DNA from: Heyndrickxia oleronia
Lineage (GTDB): Bacteria; Bacillota; Bacilli; Bacillales; Bacillaceae_C
Length of the DNA: 64,000 bases
Reading direction: 5' to 3'
NCBI RefSeq assembly: GCF_017809215.1
Contig: NZ_CP065424.1
Span: forward strand, 3,944,001-4,008,000
Every line of letters starts with the position of its first letter. The stretch's first letter is position 1. The notes below the pieces were generated by a model. The model made no database searches, was not told where the DNA came from, and saw only the letters and a program-made list of their open reading frames with translations. Shown piece by piece: positions 44,155 through 52,599 of this stretch. The position numbers were made by a program, and so were the translations under genes.

Positions 44155-45309
44155 ATGTTATTAAACCAGCAATATTTATTTACCCCAGGTCCCACTCCGA
44201 TCCCTGAGCGTGTAAAGCTCGCGATGAATCAGCCTATGATTGGTCATAGAGGTCAAGCGTTTGCACAATTACTAGAAGAGGTCTCTACAAGACTTATGCC
44301 GATCTTCGGTTCAAAGGATCCCGTCCTCGTACTAACAGGTAGTGGGACATCCGCATTAGAAGCCGCTGCAGCTAATATTATCGAAGAGAATGATCCAGTC
44401 GTTGTGATTGTAACCGGAGCCTTTGGAGAACGCTTTGCCACGATTTGTGAAACCTTTGGTGCGACCGTATATCGTTTAACGATTCCATGGGGTGAAATAT
44501 GCACTCCAGACCAATTGGAGAACTTTTTACATGCTCATAAGGATTGTAAGGCGGTATTTGCTACTTATTGTGAAACATCCACTGGTGTTCTAAACCCCAT
44601 TAAGGAGTTAGGCGCTGTGACCAAGCGAATAACAGATGCTTTATTTATTGTTGATGGTGTCAGCTGCATTGGTGCCGTACCAGTGGATATGGCCGCATGG
44701 AATATTGATATTCTTGTTTCCGGCTCGCAAAAAGCCTTAATGTTACCACCAGGCCTCGCCTTTATTGCTGTCAATCATATCGCAAGAGAAAGGATTCAAT
44801 CCTGTTCATCTAAACGTTTTTATTTAGATTTAAATCGCTATTTTGCATCCTATGATAAGGAAAAATCAACACCATTTACACCTGCCGTTTCACTAATAGC
44901 CGGAGCACTTGAGGTTTGCTACATGATTGAAGAAGAAGGCTTAGAGCAAGTGATTCAGAGACATCAGCTTCTAAAAACAATGGTTCGCGAAGGGATCAAA
45001 GCACTCGAGCTCCCATTACTGGTTTCAGATGAGCATGCTTCCCCTACCGTCACTTCAGTTAAACCTTTAAATGGAAAAGCGAATCAAATAAAAAAGACAC
45101 TTCAAGATAAATACTCCATCACCATTGCTGGAGGACAAAAGAAATTAAAGGGAGAAATCTTCCGAATTGGTCATATGGGCTATTGCACCCCTTTTGATAT
45201 TTTAAAAGTTCTAACGGGCCTAGAAATGACCATTCATACAATAGAAGGTAGAAATGTGCTTGGGCAAGCAACGAAAAAGGCCGAGGAGGTTTGGAGAGAA
45301 TATGTATAA
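44155..45309 (+). CDS. Class V aminotransferase, AGXT/serine-pyruvate type, probable phosphoserine aminotransferase role
   Basis: A 384-residue PLP enzyme of the alanine-glyoxylate/serine-pyruvate group: FTPGPTPIPERV at the start, TGSGTSALEAA, DGVSCIGAVPVDM and the PLP lysine in SGSQKALMLPPG near residue 197. It is not the canonical SerC family, although it sits in an operon with serA behind a serine T-box. The likely job is therefore 3-phosphohydroxypyruvate transamination. It could instead interconvert serine, pyruvate and glyoxylate; sequence alone does not decide. The start follows AAAGGAATG. Confidence 0.82.
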   Translation: MLLNQQYLFTPGPTPIPERVKLAMNQPMIGHRGQAFAQLLEEVSTRLMPIFGSKDPVLVLTGSGTSALEAAAANIIEENDPVVVIVTGAFGERFATICETFGATVYRLTIPWGEICTPDQLENFLHAHKDCKAVFATYCETSTGVLNPIKELGAVTKRITDALFIVDGVSCIGAVPVDMAAWNIDILVSGSQKALMLPPGLAFIAVNHIARERIQSCSSKRFYLDLNRYFASYDKEKSTPFTPAVSLIAGALEVCYMIEEEGLEQVIQRHQLLKTMVREGIKALELPLLVSDEHASPTVTSVKPLNGKANQIKKTLQDKYSITIAGGQKKLKGEIFRIGHMGYCTPFDILKVLTGLEMTIHTIEGRNVLGQATKKAEEVWREYV

Positions 45310-46927
45310 AATACTAGTAACTGACTCTATCAATGTTCAGGGATTACAGAGCTTATATGAGCATCCATCTATTTTAGTAGATAAAAAGGATCAGCTATCC
45401 AGTGCTGAGCTTAGGGAAATCATCGGCAATTATGACGCCCTGATTGTCCGCAGTCAAACAATCGTTTCGAAGGAGCTGATTCATTCAGCCCACCGCTTAC
45501 AAATCATTGCACGTGCAGGTGTTGGTGTCGACAATATTGATGTTGAGGCAGCCACTAGAAAAGGAATTATTGTCATTAATGCACCTGGTGCGAACACCAT
45601 TGCTGCCTGTGAACATACCTTAGCCATGCTACTTTCATTAGCTCGTAGAATCCCACATGCCTATCAATCCATGTCAAACGGTGAGTGGAATCGAAATGCT
45701 TTTAAAGGGGTTGAGCTATATGAAAAAACACTTGGTATTATTGGGATGGGGAAGATTGGTACGGAAGTGGCGAAACGGGCAAAAAGCTTCCAAATGAAAA
45801 TTTTAGGGTATGATCCTTATCTAACTGAGGAGCGCGCCAAAAAGCTTGGTATCGTTAAGGCAAGCATTAATGAAATTGCCATTCAGTCTGACTTTATCAC
45901 CGTCCACACCCCACTCATTAAAGAAACACGAAACCTAGTTAACGATGAGTTTTTACAAAAAACAAAACGAGGAGTACGAATCATTAATTGTGCCCGTGGT
46001 GGAATTATTGACGAAGCTGCCTTAATCCGTGCCATACAAAGCGGTCATGTTGCTGGTGCTGCCTTAGATGTATTTACGCAAGAACCTCCTACTAACTTAG
46101 ATTTACTCCAACATCCAAACATCATTGTCACCCCACATCTCGGAGCATCAACAGAAGAAGCTCAGGAAAAAGTCGCAAAAGAAGTAAGTGATGAGATTAT
46201 CAATATTTTCGAATCGCAAACAATTCGTCACGCAGTTAATGCTCCACAAATGTCTGGAGAAACCCAACTAAAAATGAAACCGTATCTCCAGCTTGGTGAA
46301 CAACTCGCTGAAATCGCCATACAATTACTGAAGAAAGCACCAGAAAAAATTGATATCGCCTATTACGGAGATCTAGTCGAAGAAGATACAAGTCTCTTAA
46401 CGAGATATATGGTAAAAGGGATACTCTCCTATCATTTAAGTGATTCAGTTAATTTAATCAATGCCATTCACTTATTAAAGGAACATGGGCTTTCCTATAA
46501 TGTCCAAAGAAATGCTACAAACAAAGGCTTCGCCAACTATATGGAGCTAGTTTTATATAAAGGGGATAAAAAAGTCAATATCGGTGCGACGGTCCTAAAT
46601 GGATATGGCGCTCGAATTGTCAATATTAACAACTATCGTGTAGATGTGCGCCCGGAGCAACATCTCCTCTATATAAAACATCAGGATATTCCAGGAATGA
46701 TTGGTCAGGTTGGATCGATATTAGGCAGTTATTCTATTAATATAGGAACGATGCAGGTGGGGCGTGCAGCGATAGGAGGAGAAGCAATCATGATCCTCAC
46801 TCTTGATAAAAAGATCGAACAAGAAGTCACACATGCTCTCCACTCAATCTCTGGACTAGAGGATGTACAAATTTTGGAGCTATCCTATGAGGAAGAGTTA
46901 AGTGTGGAGAAGGCATTGCATTTATAA
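45302..46927 (+). CDS. serA: D-3-phosphoglycerate dehydrogenase
   Basis: A 541-residue first enzyme of serine synthesis. It has the D-hydroxyacid dehydrogenase fold with NAD motif GIIGMGKIGTEVAKRA near residue 145, catalytic Arg-Glu-His region (NCARGGIIDEAAL, PHLGASTEEAQ), an intervening domain and a C-terminal ACT domain (HQDIPGMIGQVGSILGSYSI) for serine feedback. Its ATG overlaps the aminotransferase stop by 8 bp, so translation is probably coupled. Confidence 0.95.
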   Translation: MYKILVTDSINVQGLQSLYEHPSILVDKKDQLSSAELREIIGNYDALIVRSQTIVSKELIHSAHRLQIIARAGVGVDNIDVEAATRKGIIVINAPGANTIAACEHTLAMLLSLARRIPHAYQSMSNGEWNRNAFKGVELYEKTLGIIGMGKIGTEVAKRAKSFQMKILGYDPYLTEERAKKLGIVKASINEIAIQSDFITVHTPLIKETRNLVNDEFLQKTKRGVRIINCARGGIIDEAALIRAIQSGHVAGAALDVFTQEPPTNLDLLQHPNIIVTPHLGASTEEAQEKVAKEVSDEIINIFESQTIRHAVNAPQMSGETQLKMKPYLQLGEQLAEIAIQLLKKAPEKIDIAYYGDLVEEDTSLLTRYMVKGILSYHLSDSVNLINAIHLLKEHGLSYNVQRNATNKGFANYMELVLYKGDKKVNIGATVLNGYGARIVNINNYRVDVRPEQHLLYIKHQDIPGMIGQVGSILGSYSINIGTMQVGRAAIGGEAIMILTLDKKIEQEVTHALHSISGLEDVQILELSYEEELSVEKALHL

Positions 46928-46941
46928 ATTTTGTAAAATTG

Positions 46942-46974
46942 ACACGAGGACTTCAATTACTCGTGTTTTTTTTG
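46942..46974 (+). terminator. Terminator after serA
   Basis: ACACGAG and CTCGTGT form a stem with an 11-nt loop followed by eight Ts, 15 bp past the serA stop. Confidence 0.85.
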
Positions 46975-47058
46975 TAAAAAAGAAGGTTTTATTATAGATT
47001 ACAGGTTTAAAAAAAAGAGTTGTGATAAATGTTTGCTATTTACTTAGTAAGGAACATA

Positions 47059-47088
47059 TTGAGAAAATCCTGTAAGTATTTTTATAAT
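47059..47088 (+). promoter_or_regulatory. Sigma-A promoter of the GNAT gene
   Basis: TTGAGA (47059-47064) and TATAAT (47083-47088) are 18 nt apart, 34 bp before the ATG. Confidence 0.6.
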
Positions 47089-47122
47089 GAATGAATAAAA
47101 TAGTTACGAAGGAGATTTCATA

Positions 47123-47614
47123 ATGAATATTCATTACACCAAGCCCGGTTTAAATGATATAAAAGAACTCATGCATATCGAAAATTTAGGATTTAGACCA
47201 GATGAAGCGGCTACGGAAAAAGCCATGAGTGAACGAATTAAGAATATACCTGATACGTTTATTGTTGCGAGAGATGAACAGGATAAAATAATTGGATATG
47301 TGGTGGGGCCAGTGATAAATAATCGTTATTTGACGGATGATCTCTTTGAGAATACTCATCCCAATCCTACGAGTGAAGGCTTCCAAAGTATTCTTAGCCT
47401 TGTCGTTCACCCTGATTATAGAGGGCGGGGAATTGCTACACGTCTGTTAGAGAGGCTAGAAGAAGCTTGTAAAAAAAGTCAAAGAAACGGTATAACTTTA
47501 ACCTGCTTAGATTATTTAATTCCTTTTTATGAAGCAAATGGCTTTGTCAATGAAGGTAAATCTGTTTCGACACATGCAGGTGAGACTTGGTTTAATTTAG
47601 TGAAGGAATTGTAA
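47123..47614 (+). CDS. GNAT family N-acetyltransferase
   Basis: A 163-residue acetyl-CoA transferase. The acetyl-CoA binding motif A is clear (LSLVVHPDYRGRGIATRLLERL, pyrophosphate loop RGRGIA). Overall form (IENLGFRPDEAATEKAMSERI, FIVARDEQDKIIGYVVGPV) resembles arylalkylamine/YkwB-like GNATs that acetylate small amines. The substrate is unknown. AAGGAG precedes the ATG by 9 nt. It is a single gene with its own promoter and terminator. Confidence 0.85.
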   Translation: MNIHYTKPGLNDIKELMHIENLGFRPDEAATEKAMSERIKNIPDTFIVARDEQDKIIGYVVGPVINNRYLTDDLFENTHPNPTSEGFQSILSLVVHPDYRGRGIATRLLERLEEACKKSQRNGITLTCLDYLIPFYEANGFVNEGKSVSTHAGETWFNLVKEL

Positions 47615-47635
47615 TTGCTGTAGAGTCAAGTTCTC

Positions 47636-47678
47636 TTTGAGACAACCCTGTTACCGATATTAACAGAGTTGTCTCAAA
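47636..47678 (+). terminator. Terminator after the GNAT gene
   Basis: TTTGAGACAAC and GTTGTCTCAAA, with inner CTGTTA/TAACAG, form an extended stem 22 bp past the stop. Confidence 0.75.
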
Positions 47679-47810
47679 AGCAAAGGAGCGTTTAATGTCT
47701 AACTCCTAAATAGACAACCCTTTTTTAGGCATACAATAATCAGTTGTTCTTCCTTATGTAACATACGATTCATTCAACTTTTAATAGGTTTGCTTAACAG
47801 CAATCCGATT

Positions 47811-48068
47811 CTACCTCTCTAAATCATCATTTATATCATTATGTCCTGCTTTTTTTAAGGCTCTTTGAAGCTGATAAATTTTCATCATACCAATTAACCC
47901 CACCAATATTGCTCCTAGTAGAACAGACCCAATAATGACAAGAATTAATGGCCACTCGGCTTTGCCAAATAAATAATTTACCGTTACCGGTTCAACATTG
48001 ATCACAGAAAAAATAGCAATAATTAAGACGACAACGAGCGCAAATAATAGGTTCCATTGTTTTTTCAT
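47811..48068 (-). CDS. LapA family membrane protein (DUF1049)
   Basis: An 85-residue protein with two transmembrane helices (LLFALVVVLIIAIFSVINV and LILVIIGSVLLGAILVGLIG) followed by a charged cytoplasmic helix, the LapA/YrvD plan. LapA in E. coli works in LPS assembly; the role in Gram-positive cells is unknown. The start at 48068 is preferred because GGGTGG precedes it and the first helix follows directly; the frame to 48131 adds 21 weak codons. Confidence 0.8.
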   Translation of the reverse strand: MKKQWNLLFALVVVLIIAIFSVINVEPVTVNYLFGKAEWPLILVIIGSVLLGAILVGLIGMMKIYQLQRALKKAGHNDINDDLER

Positions 48069-48199
48069 AAGCCACCCATAAATTTTTAAATTAAATATTA
48101 TCAAAGGATAGTCCAAAATGCTAGCTTTCACAGCAACCTTTGGGAGAAGGTTGATTCATTGTTTGTGCTTATCTTCCTTCAGGGTAATCTACCATGCAC

Positions 48200-48563
48200 T
48201 TTAGTTACCCTGGACACATTGTTTCCTCCATCAGAGTAAGCAAACACGTTCTTTAGTTACCCTGCACACATTGGTTCCTCCTTTAGGGGAATCAAACACC
48301 TACTTTGGTTACCCTGGACACGGAATATCCTCCATTAGGGTAATCTATCACGCTCTTTAGTTACCCTGCACACGGAATTTCCTCCTTCAGAGTAATCTAA
48401 CACGTTCTTTAGTTACCCTGCACACATTGGTTCCTCCTTTAGGGGAATCAAACACCTACTTTGGTTACCCTGCACACGGAATATCCTCCATTAGGGTAAT
48501 CTACTACTAACTTTAGTTAACCTGCACACATTGGTTCCCCCCTTCACGGGAATCAACCACGCC
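48200..48563. repeat. Seven-unit 52-bp tandem repeat
   Basis: Seven full units of exactly 52 bp, each beginning TTTAGTTACCCTG or TTTGGTTACCCTG (one has TTAACCTG). The third-unit pattern recurs: units 2 and 5 are identical, and units 3 and 6 nearly so, giving a 156-bp super-period. Within each unit GGTTACCCT and AGGGTAATC (or variants) can pair. Partial units flank both ends (about 48150-48199 and 48564-48605). It occupies most of the 720-bp gap between the LapA-like and VOC genes; no coding sequence was seen there. Confidence 0.95.
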
Positions 48564-48789
48564 CATTGGTTACCGAGTTCATGAGATACCCTATTACCAA
48601 AATGCAATAACTTGCTTCCCTATTATATCCGTAACCCTGTAAATTCTACTAAAACATCTCCCGTACGTGCTAAACATACATTTGATTCTATTCACTTCAT
48701 AAGAAAAACTTAACTAAAAGTATAATAATTTCAGTATTTTCTTATTACTCTACTTCAATTACAATGAGGGTAACGAAGGGGGTTTTAAT

Positions 48790-49158
48790 ATGACTTTTGC
48801 ATATAAAACAATTGACCATGTACAACTAGCTGCACCGAAAGGCAGTGAGCAGGAAGCAAGAGAATTTTTTGGGAGAATACTAGGACTTCAAGAAATTGAA
48901 AAGCCCGAGGAATTAAAAAAACGTGGGGGTGTATGGTTTGGATTTGATCATTATCAAATACATATCGGCATCGAAGACCCTTTTTCCCCTGCTAAAAAAG
49001 CACATCCTGCATTTGAGATAGAAAATCTTGAGGAGCTAAAACAGCATTTAACTAAGCACTCAATTAAATTCACCGTAGATACTCAACTACCTGGGGCGAA
49101 TCGCATCTATGTGAATGACCCTTTTGGTAATCGAATTGAACTATTAGAGTGGCTATAA
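48790..49158 (+). CDS. VOC family protein (glyoxalase/bleomycin-resistance fold)
   Basis: 122 residues of a single vicinal-oxygen-chelate domain. Metal-ligand-type positions are His in IDHVQLAAP near residue 10, His in YQIHIGIEDP near 57 and Glu in NRIELLEWL near 119. Such proteins include metal-dependent lyases, dioxygenases and drug-binding proteins; the substrate is not evident. GAAGGGGG precedes the ATG by 8 nt. Confidence 0.85.
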   Translation: MTFAYKTIDHVQLAAPKGSEQEAREFFGRILGLQEIEKPEELKKRGGVWFGFDHYQIHIGIEDPFSPAKKAHPAFEIENLEELKQHLTKHSIKFTVDTQLPGANRIYVNDPFGNRIELLEWL

Positions 49159-49169
49159 GTATAAATGAA

Positions 49170-49197
49170 GGAGCTGTTCAATTTTATGAACAGCTCC
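49170..49197. terminator. Bidirectional terminator between VOC and HAD genes
   Basis: GGAGCTGTTCA and TGAACAGCTCC form a perfect 11-bp stem with a 6-nt loop between convergent genes. Confidence 0.85.
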
Positions 49198-49214
49198 ATT
49201 TAAACAGGAAATAT

Positions 49215-50366
49215 TTATCCCTTACGAACATTTTCCAAAACAATTTCCTTTACATCCAACACGGAGTCGAGAATAAATTCGGCTTGATGTTCTTCAAATT
49301 CCTTTCTTGCTTCCTTCCCAGATAATCCTGTTAGTACCGCTGCGAAGCGGCTGCCCATGTCTCTTGCCGCTAACAGATCGGCTAAGGAATCACCGACCAC
49401 TAATATTTGATCCCCATTTTCTAATGGAAGATCGATCTTTAAGCACGATGCAATCGGAGTTTGTTTCCCCTTCTCTGCTTGGATAAATGTATATGGATTC
49501 GGCTTAGATAAAGGGGCATAGCTTGGATGCTGTTTCTCTGCTTCAAGAACTTCATCGGCTGTGACGATATGATTTCGATCAAAATAGTTTAGCCAGTTCA
49601 AATACTCGAAAGGCTTAATGGTTTCAAGATCCGGTCTTCCTGTTCCAATCCCAATTTGCAAGCCAGCATCAGTCAACTCCTGAAAAAGCTGCCCAATATG
49701 CTCAGGCTTTGCTAATGTCTTTTCGTCAGAAAGAAAACCCTTCTTCCCTAACTGAACAGATGGTCTCCCTGTTGAGGAAAGTACATTTTCGTCCCCAACA
49801 TACCATTCTTGTGATACATGCTCACAAACCGACCAAAGATGATTCTTTTCACTAAATAAATTGGTCTTGATTCCAAATTTCTGTTCAACCAATACATTTA
49901 AATAGTCAAATAAATCTTCCTTGCTATTTGCCTTTGCATTTTGAAACTCGCTAATAAATTCGTCATAATTAATCGTTGCTTTATACTGAGCTAAGCTTTC
50001 TTGTATTTCAAGTAATACGCTACGATCAATTTCTGAAGTTAACCACTTGGAGATATTCTCTTTTTCTTCACCCACCACTTGCTCTAAAAGATGAATTAGT
50101 TGAAAGCTAAAGGTTAAATAAATCATATCCCAATTTGCATTTAATCCTTTTGACTTAAAAAACTTAAGCACCTGGTCATTTTGGAAAACAGTATTCCTAA
50201 TGCTTGTTATTTCTTCATCGTTTAATACAATCTTAAATTGATTTGATTCTAATCCTAAATAATTTTTACTATGTAAAAGCTCCCAAACAGTTAATGCGGA
50301 CGCATCGAAATATCGTTCTTCACTTAGTAAAACACCATCAACATCAAATAATATAGTTCGAATCAT
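49215..50366 (-). CDS. HAD family hydrolase
   Basis: 383 residues, long for this family. Motif I DVDGVLL near residue 8 has the nucleophile Asp, motif II is GIGTGRPDLE, and motif III/IV lie in KPNPYTF and VVGDSLADLLAARDMG. About 180 residues of largely helical sequence sit between motif I and II as a large cap. Probably a phosphatase of unknown substrate. The ATG at 50366 has AAAGGGGG 6 nt upstream; the ATG at 50372 abuts it. Confidence 0.82.
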   Translation of the reverse strand: MIRTILFDVDGVLLSEERYFDASALTVWELLHSKNYLGLESNQFKIVLNDEEITSIRNTVFQNDQVLKFFKSKGLNANWDMIYLTFSFQLIHLLEQVVGEEKENISKWLTSEIDRSVLLEIQESLAQYKATINYDEFISEFQNAKANSKEDLFDYLNVLVEQKFGIKTNLFSEKNHLWSVCEHVSQEWYVGDENVLSSTGRPSVQLGKKGFLSDEKTLAKPEHIGQLFQELTDAGLQIGIGTGRPDLETIKPFEYLNWLNYFDRNHIVTADEVLEAEKQHPSYAPLSKPNPYTFIQAEKGKQTPIASCLKIDLPLENGDQILVVGDSLADLLAARDMGSRFAAVLTGLSGKEARKEFEEHQAEFILDSVLDVKEIVLENVRKG

Positions 50367-50409
50367 ACTCATCCCCCTTTATTTAAGGTAAACGTATAAA
50401 ATCCAGCTC

Positions 50410-50487
50410 CAAGCTCTAGCTCTTCAAATTAATAACCAGCTAGCAATGGTCGTTTCCTCCTGGTTGTTAGGAAGATCTAGGAGCTTG
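50410..50487. repeat. Dispersed palindromic element
   Basis: CAAGCTC...CTCTTCAAATTAATAACCAG pairs imperfectly with CTGGTTGTTAGGAAGATC...GAGCTTG, giving arms of about 28 bp around a loop near CTAGCAATGGTCG. It is flanked by AGCTCC. It lies between the HAD gene and the end of leuD and may be a short mobile palindrome. Confidence 0.6.
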
Positions 50488-50538
50488 CACTTTCTTATTT
50501 TAGTGTATCACAGAACCATAGTATATTATATCCATCCA

Positions 50539-50564
50539 CAAAAAATCACTGCGGTTGCAGTGAT
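50539..50564 (-). terminator. Terminator of the ilv-leu operon
   Basis: ATCACTGC and GCAGTGAT form an 8-bp stem with a 4-nt loop. On the minus strand it is followed by TTTTTTG, just past the leuD stop. Confidence 0.88.
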
Positions 50565-50571
50565 TCAATTA

Positions 50572-51162
50572 TTAGCTAATTCCTTTACATTTTTCCTCAT
50601 AGCTTGCAATTTTGTCTTCAAGCATCATCGTGATTGCAATATCATCCAAGCCTTTTAAAAGTGTTTCCTTCTGATATGGATCCATTTCAAAATAGATGAC
50701 CTGATCATCATAGGTTAGTCGTTCATTTTCTAAATCAACCGTTAATTCTATTGTTGCCACATTCGCTTTGTCTATTAATGACTTGACCGTTTCAAGATCT
50801 AATTGAATAGGTAAAAGACCATTTTTTAAACAATTATTATAAAAAATATCAGCAAAGCTTGGAGCAATAATGACCTTAAACCCGTAATCCTGAAGGGCCC
50901 ATGGAGCATGCTCGCGGGATGATCCACAGCCAAAATTCGGTCCAGCTACAAGTATTTGCGCACCTTTATATTTTGCTAGATTCAGAGGAAACTCTTTTAT
51001 TTCCTCGCCATTTTCATTAAAACGCCAATGGTAAAAGAGACATTCTCCAAAGCCTTGTCTTTCAATGCGTTTAAGAAATTGTTTTGGGATAATTTGATCT
51101 GTATCGACATTCGTTCGATCGAGTGGTACAACTAATCCTTGAAATGTTTGAAATGGCTGCAC
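50572..51162 (-). CDS. leuD: 3-isopropylmalate dehydratase, small subunit
   Basis: A 196-residue swivel-domain subunit that pairs with LeuC. Family segments LDRTNVDTDQIIPKQFLK at the start and GPNFGCGSSREHAPWAL in the middle are intact. It catalyses isomerisation of 2- to 3-isopropylmalate. Last gene of the operon, 13 bp after leuC. Confidence 0.95.
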   Translation of the reverse strand: MQPFQTFQGLVVPLDRTNVDTDQIIPKQFLKRIERQGFGECLFYHWRFNENGEEIKEFPLNLAKYKGAQILVAGPNFGCGSSREHAPWALQDYGFKVIIAPSFADIFYNNCLKNGLLPIQLDLETVKSLIDKANVATIELTVDLENERLTYDDQVIYFEMDPYQKETLLKGLDDIAITMMLEDKIASYEEKCKGIS

Positions 51163-51175
51163 AAATATTCACCTC

Positions 51176-52588
51176 CTATTGATAGACCTTTTCCATTTTT
51201 CTCACATCAACAAATCGTCCATGAATCGCGGCTGCTGCGGCCATAGCTGGGCTTACAAGATGTGTTCTTGATCCATTTCCTTGTCGTCCTTCAAAATTCC
51301 GATTGGAAGTGGATGCACATCTTTCCCCTGGAGGCACAACATCATCATTCATTGCTAAACACATGCTACAGCCCGATTCCCGCCATTCAAAGCCTGCTTC
51401 GATAAAGATTTTATCCAAGCCTTCCGCCTCAGCAAGTGCTTTAACCGTTTGTGATCCTGGTACAACTAATGCTCTTACATTCTCATGCACATGATGCCCC
51501 TTAATCACTTCAGCCGCATGACGTAAATCACTCAGACGAGAGTTCGTACATGAGCCAATAAAGACATGTTGAATTTCAATCTCTTCTATAGGTGTACCAC
51601 CGGTAAGTCCCATATATTGAAGGGCCTTTTCGACCGATTCCTTCTCACTTTTATCTGTGATGTTGTCAGTTGATGGTAGTAAATCATTTACAGATAAGCA
51701 CATGGATGGATTGGTCCCCCATGTCACTTGTGGCGCAATTTCATTTGCATCAATTTCAATTGTGCGGTCATATTCAGCACCTTCATCTGTGGCTAGACTT
51801 AACCAATATTCAGCTGCTTTTTCAAATTCTGTTCCCTTCGGTGCATACTTTCTACCATTTAAATAAGAAATGGTTGTTTCATCTGGACTGATTAAACCTG
51901 CTCTTGCTCCAGCTTCAATGGACATATTACAGACTGTCATCCGCTCCTCCATTGACATATTCCGTATGGCTTCACCTGTATATTCCGCAATATATCCGGT
52001 GCCAACATCGATGCCGAATTTACCTATGATCGCTAAAATTAAATCTTTCGCTGTCACACCAAGACCTAGCTTGCCATTTACTTTAATTTGTAATGTTTTC
52101 GGTCGCCTTTGCCATAGAGTCTGAGTAGCAAGAACATGTTCCACTTCACTTGTGCCGATTCCAAAAGCGATGGCACCAAATGCGCCATGTGTAGAAGTAT
52201 GACTATCGCCACATACAATTGTTTTTCCAGGAGTGGTTAAACCTAGTTCAGGACCAATCACATGAACAATCCCTTGATCTGGGTGATCAATGCCAGCTAA
52301 CGGGATCTTAAATTCCTCACAATTTTTCTCCAATGTGCTCATTTGTTTTTTGGCAATGGGATCATTGGAGACACGCAGCTTCGTAGTAGATACATTATGA
52401 TCAACTGTTGCAAAGGTTAGATCCGGTCGTCTGACCGTTCGCTGATTGAGTCGTAGTCCCTCAAATGCTTGTGGAGATGTTACTTCATGTACTAAATGCA
52501 AATCAATATAAAGTAAATCTGGTTTTCCTTCCTCCTGATGTATCAAATGCTGTTCCCATATTTTTTCGATAATTGTTTTCGGATGCAT
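51176..52588 (-). CDS. leuC: 3-isopropylmalate dehydratase, large subunit
   Basis: A 470-residue aconitase-type subunit. The 4Fe-4S cysteines lie in FIGSCTNSR and SGCSMCLAMN. The substrate loop GDSHTSTHGAFGAIAFGIG and the terminal SNRNFEGRQGNGSRTHLVSP are present. The start at 52588 has AGGGGGGG 6 nt upstream; the frame to 52609 would overlap leuB's end. Confidence 0.95.
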   Translation of the reverse strand: MHPKTIIEKIWEQHLIHQEEGKPDLLYIDLHLVHEVTSPQAFEGLRLNQRTVRRPDLTFATVDHNVSTTKLRVSNDPIAKKQMSTLEKNCEEFKIPLAGIDHPDQGIVHVIGPELGLTTPGKTIVCGDSHTSTHGAFGAIAFGIGTSEVEHVLATQTLWQRRPKTLQIKVNGKLGLGVTAKDLILAIIGKFGIDVGTGYIAEYTGEAIRNMSMEERMTVCNMSIEAGARAGLISPDETTISYLNGRKYAPKGTEFEKAAEYWLSLATDEGAEYDRTIEIDANEIAPQVTWGTNPSMCLSVNDLLPSTDNITDKSEKESVEKALQYMGLTGGTPIEEIEIQHVFIGSCTNSRLSDLRHAAEVIKGHHVHENVRALVVPGSQTVKALAEAEGLDKIFIEAGFEWRESGCSMCLAMNDDVVPPGERCASTSNRNFEGRQGNGSRTHLVSPAMAAAAAIHGRFVDVRKMEKVYQ

Positions 52589-52599
52589 CAAATCCCCCC

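Noticed and set aside
48200..48563. CRISPR array or coding repeat protein
   Set aside because: The 52-bp units are whole-unit tandem repeats without unique spacers, and stops occur in every frame of the repeats.
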